DNA from: CAZFBA01 sp964517135
GTDB lineage: Bacteria; Cyanobacteriota; Vampirovibrionia; JBFMGH01
Length of the DNA stretch: 64,000 bases
Direction: 5' to 3'
Assembly: GCA_964517135.1 (NCBI GenBank)
Contig: CAZFBA010000013.1
Location: 31,490-95,489, forward strand
In this document: piece after piece, positions 62,553-64,000 of the stretch
How positions within the stretch are numbered: the stretch's first letter is position 1
Layout: every line of letters starts with the position of its first letter
Notes under the pieces: model-generated
Database searches by the model: none
What the model was told of the DNA's origin: nothing
The model's input: only the letters and a program-made list of their open reading frames with translations
Program-made: the position numbers and the translations under genes

Positions 62553-63656
62553 ATGAAAAAACACTTACTTATAATCATTTTAGCAATTTTATTTCTGGTT
62601 GTATCACTTGCAGTTGAAGCTGCAAATGTAGCCAGAATAAAAGATTTAAACATCACTGAATTAAAAAATTCTATAGAAATTGACCTTAAAACAACTGAAT
62701 CAATATCTTTTAACCTTATTCACTATATGAACGGAGATATTGGAGTTCGCTTGCTCAATGCTGTTCTGGATGGTAGCCTTAAAGAAAATGATTCCATACC
62801 AATAGCACAGGGATCAGGTATTACTGATGCCCTCATCAGGCAGGTGACTTCACAGGATCTAGAAATACGGCTGGCTGGCGATATATCTCACAAAAAAATC
62901 AATGTTCATGCTGATGTCATCCAGCAAAACTATATTTTAATTGAACCCGAAATGGATAACATGCCGCTGGCATTGATGCCTTTAACAGTTGATGCACCTG
63001 AAATACCTGTAATCAATGACTTTACTCTATCACCCGGGTTAAATACAACCAGATCGGAAACAAAAATCGATAAAACTAGCCTCAATACACCTATTTCAAT
63101 GTATAGTGGCAGCGATAGAATAAAAGAATACACAAGAGGCAAAAAGCTTCTCGCCCAGGAAGAGTCTCTTAGTGAAGACATACTGGATTTTGGCAGTGAA
63201 CCCCTTTCACCAACAATACCTTCAGAAGAGGATGAGTCTATCACCAGTAATACAAGCTCCAGTATTGTTCCGGAAGATCAGGTTAGAGATACCCTGAACC
63301 CCAGGCAAACAGAAGATCCAGAGGTAACAGAAGCTAAAGACGAAGGTTTTATAACTAAAACAACAGGTTTTTTATGGCAAAATAAGTGGTGGACAGGCGG
63401 TATAGGCTGCTGCGGTGTCATTTTTGTTATACTGCTGGTACTTTTCTTTATTGGCATGGGTCAATCCCGTGCTCCTGAAGGGGTTATTCAACAGGGAGAT
63501 CCGGCAGAAAGCCCTAACTTAAGTCACGATATGCAACAAACAATTGATGATAATGAGCCTGTTAATTATATTCCACCAACAAAGCTTGATGAAACTCAGA
63601 CTATTTCTGAAGCTATAAGTAAAATTATTTTCTTCAGAAACAGGGATAACAAATAA
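62553..63656 (+). CDS. AMIN-like envelope protein with C-terminal membrane anchor
   Basis: The 367-residue protein has a signal peptide (MKKHLLIIILAILFLVVSLA), an AMIN-like beta domain (about 25-130, VARIKDLNITELKNSIEIDL) of the kind that localises secreted proteins to peptidoglycan or secretin, a long disordered acidic linker (about 150-265) and a membrane helix (about 273-298, GGIGCCGVIFVILLVLFFIG) with a short tail. The AMIN call is tentative because only strand pattern and context support it. The signal peptide and second helix imply that the middle is periplasmic. Confidence 0.7.
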   Translation: MKKHLLIIILAILFLVVSLAVEAANVARIKDLNITELKNSIEIDLKTTESISFNLIHYMNGDIGVRLLNAVLDGSLKENDSIPIAQGSGITDALIRQVTSQDLEIRLAGDISHKKINVHADVIQQNYILIEPEMDNMPLALMPLTVDAPEIPVINDFTLSPGLNTTRSETKIDKTSLNTPISMYSGSDRIKEYTRGKKLLAQEESLSEDILDFGSEPLSPTIPSEEDESITSNTSSSIVPEDQVRDTLNPRQTEDPEVTEAKDEGFITKTTGFLWQNKWWTGGIGCCGVIFVILLVLFFIGMGQSRAPEGVIQQGDPAESPNLSHDMQQTIDDNEPVNYIPPTKLDETQTISEAISKIIFFRNRDNK

Positions 63657-63661
63657 CGTTA

Positions 63662-63838
63662 TAAGACTAATGCATAACTATAACAATAGATTTTTTGGTT
63701 TCGATTTTTAAAAATTTTAAAAGTGAAGATATGGGTTGAACGAGCAGGCGAAGCCTGTGAGTGAGGCCCCATGCCTTCCTTTAGGGTGGGTGGGATCTGG
63801 GTTTTGAAAATCGAAAGATTTTTAAGTTATGCACTGAT
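63662..63838 (+). repeat. Dispersed repeat family A, copy 3
   Basis: Nearly identical to 18331-18506 in the same orientation, with the inverted ends TTTCGATTTTTAAAAA / TTTTGAAAATCGAAA, the hairpin GCAGGCGAAGCCTG and GGGTGGGTGGGATCTGGG at 63784-63801, again a quadruplex-type sequence. It starts about six bases after the stop codon of the AMIN-like gene. Confidence 0.85.
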
Positions 63839-63844
63839 CTTGTT

Positions 63845-63905
63845 ATTGAGATCTCTGAATAACTTGTATGTTCTCAGATTCAAGAAATTGGTGTCGGGAG
63901 TTAAA
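63845..63905 (+). repeat. Dispersed repeat family B, copy 3
   Basis: ATTGAGATCTCTGAATAACT and CAGATTCAAGAAATTGGTGT match copy 2 at 40264 with changes in the centre. GTCGGGAG here may pair with TTCCCGAC at about 63945. Copy 3 follows family A copy 3 after 6 bases, so the two families can be adjacent. Confidence 0.65.
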
Positions 63906-64000
63906 TAAATTGCTTTGCGAATATTTGGTCTTTCAAAATATATTCTTTCCCGACTTCCGACATAAAAACGCCGAAAGGCCCATGAAATAAGGATTTATTT

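Noticed and set aside
1..64000. CRISPR arrays, rRNA and tRNA genes
   Set aside because: No regularly spaced repeats and no recognisable rRNA or tRNA sequence were found by reading; a covariance-model search would be needed to exclude tRNAs.

Overview
The window is one contiguous piece of an A+T-rich (roughly two-thirds A+T) bacterial chromosome, with mostly host genes flanking a phage-derived block. The host makes type IV-like prepilins, a lipoprotein with a lipobox, FtsZ preceded by a small basic membrane protein and a DUF881 protein, an AMIN-like envelope protein, and a Ycf46-type AAA ATPase. The Ycf46-type ATPase, together with the prepilins and envelope genes, suggests a lineage near Cyanobacteria/Vampirovibrionia (Melainabacteria). 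This is inference: no rRNA or tRNA gene was recognised in the window.

Layout. 0.1-9.3 kb: a TPR protein with an HExxH motif, two two-component modules (a sensor kinase with a NarL-type regulator; a second kinase beside a receiver-kinase hybrid) and two prepilin genes. 9.8-18 kb: a small NPF-repeat protein, an endonuclease IV-like TIM barrel, a DUF881 - small basic protein - ftsZ - mtnA operon, a HEAT-repeat protein and an asparaginase II-type enzyme. 18.3-20.4 kb: two copies of a dispersed inverted-repeat element enclose a zinc-ribbon protein, a tiny basic protein, a GIY-YIG nuclease and a prepilin.

20.5-40 kb: a short-tailed-phage (P22/SU10-like) block on the minus strand: large terminase, endolysin, holin, fibres, tail hub/stabilisation protein, adaptor, decoration-like protein, capsid, scaffold, portal and small upstream genes. 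No integrase, repressor, replication gene or tape measure was found. Plus-strand genes interrupt the block at two places. At each place there is one member of a paralogous pair of large pilin-like, cysteine-rich proteins; one place also carries an amino-acid:sodium symporter, the other two membrane/secreted proteins.

40.5-48 kb: a coiled-coil protein, a gene split at a G9 tract, a G-quadruplex/hairpin island, HU, a lipoprotein, an orphan helical protein between direct repeats, a membrane protein and purine nucleoside phosphorylase. 48-54.6 kb: a Ycf46-type AAA operon, a metallophosphoesterase, a TPR-cyclase and argF. 54.8-62.2 kb: a glycosyltransferase-like membrane protein, prmA, rsmE and cca in an overlapping operon, then a GNAT protein and an arginine-methyltransferase-like enzyme with an apparent PqqD-like N-terminal domain. 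62.5-64 kb: an AMIN-like anchored protein followed by further repeat copies.

The most noteworthy items are the pilin-like pair inside the phage block, the PqqD-like/PRMT-like protein, the G9 contingency-like frameshift beside a perfect G-quadruplex, the dispersed element that carries quadruplex motifs, and a 14-bp palindrome that recurs next to amino-acid metabolism genes.
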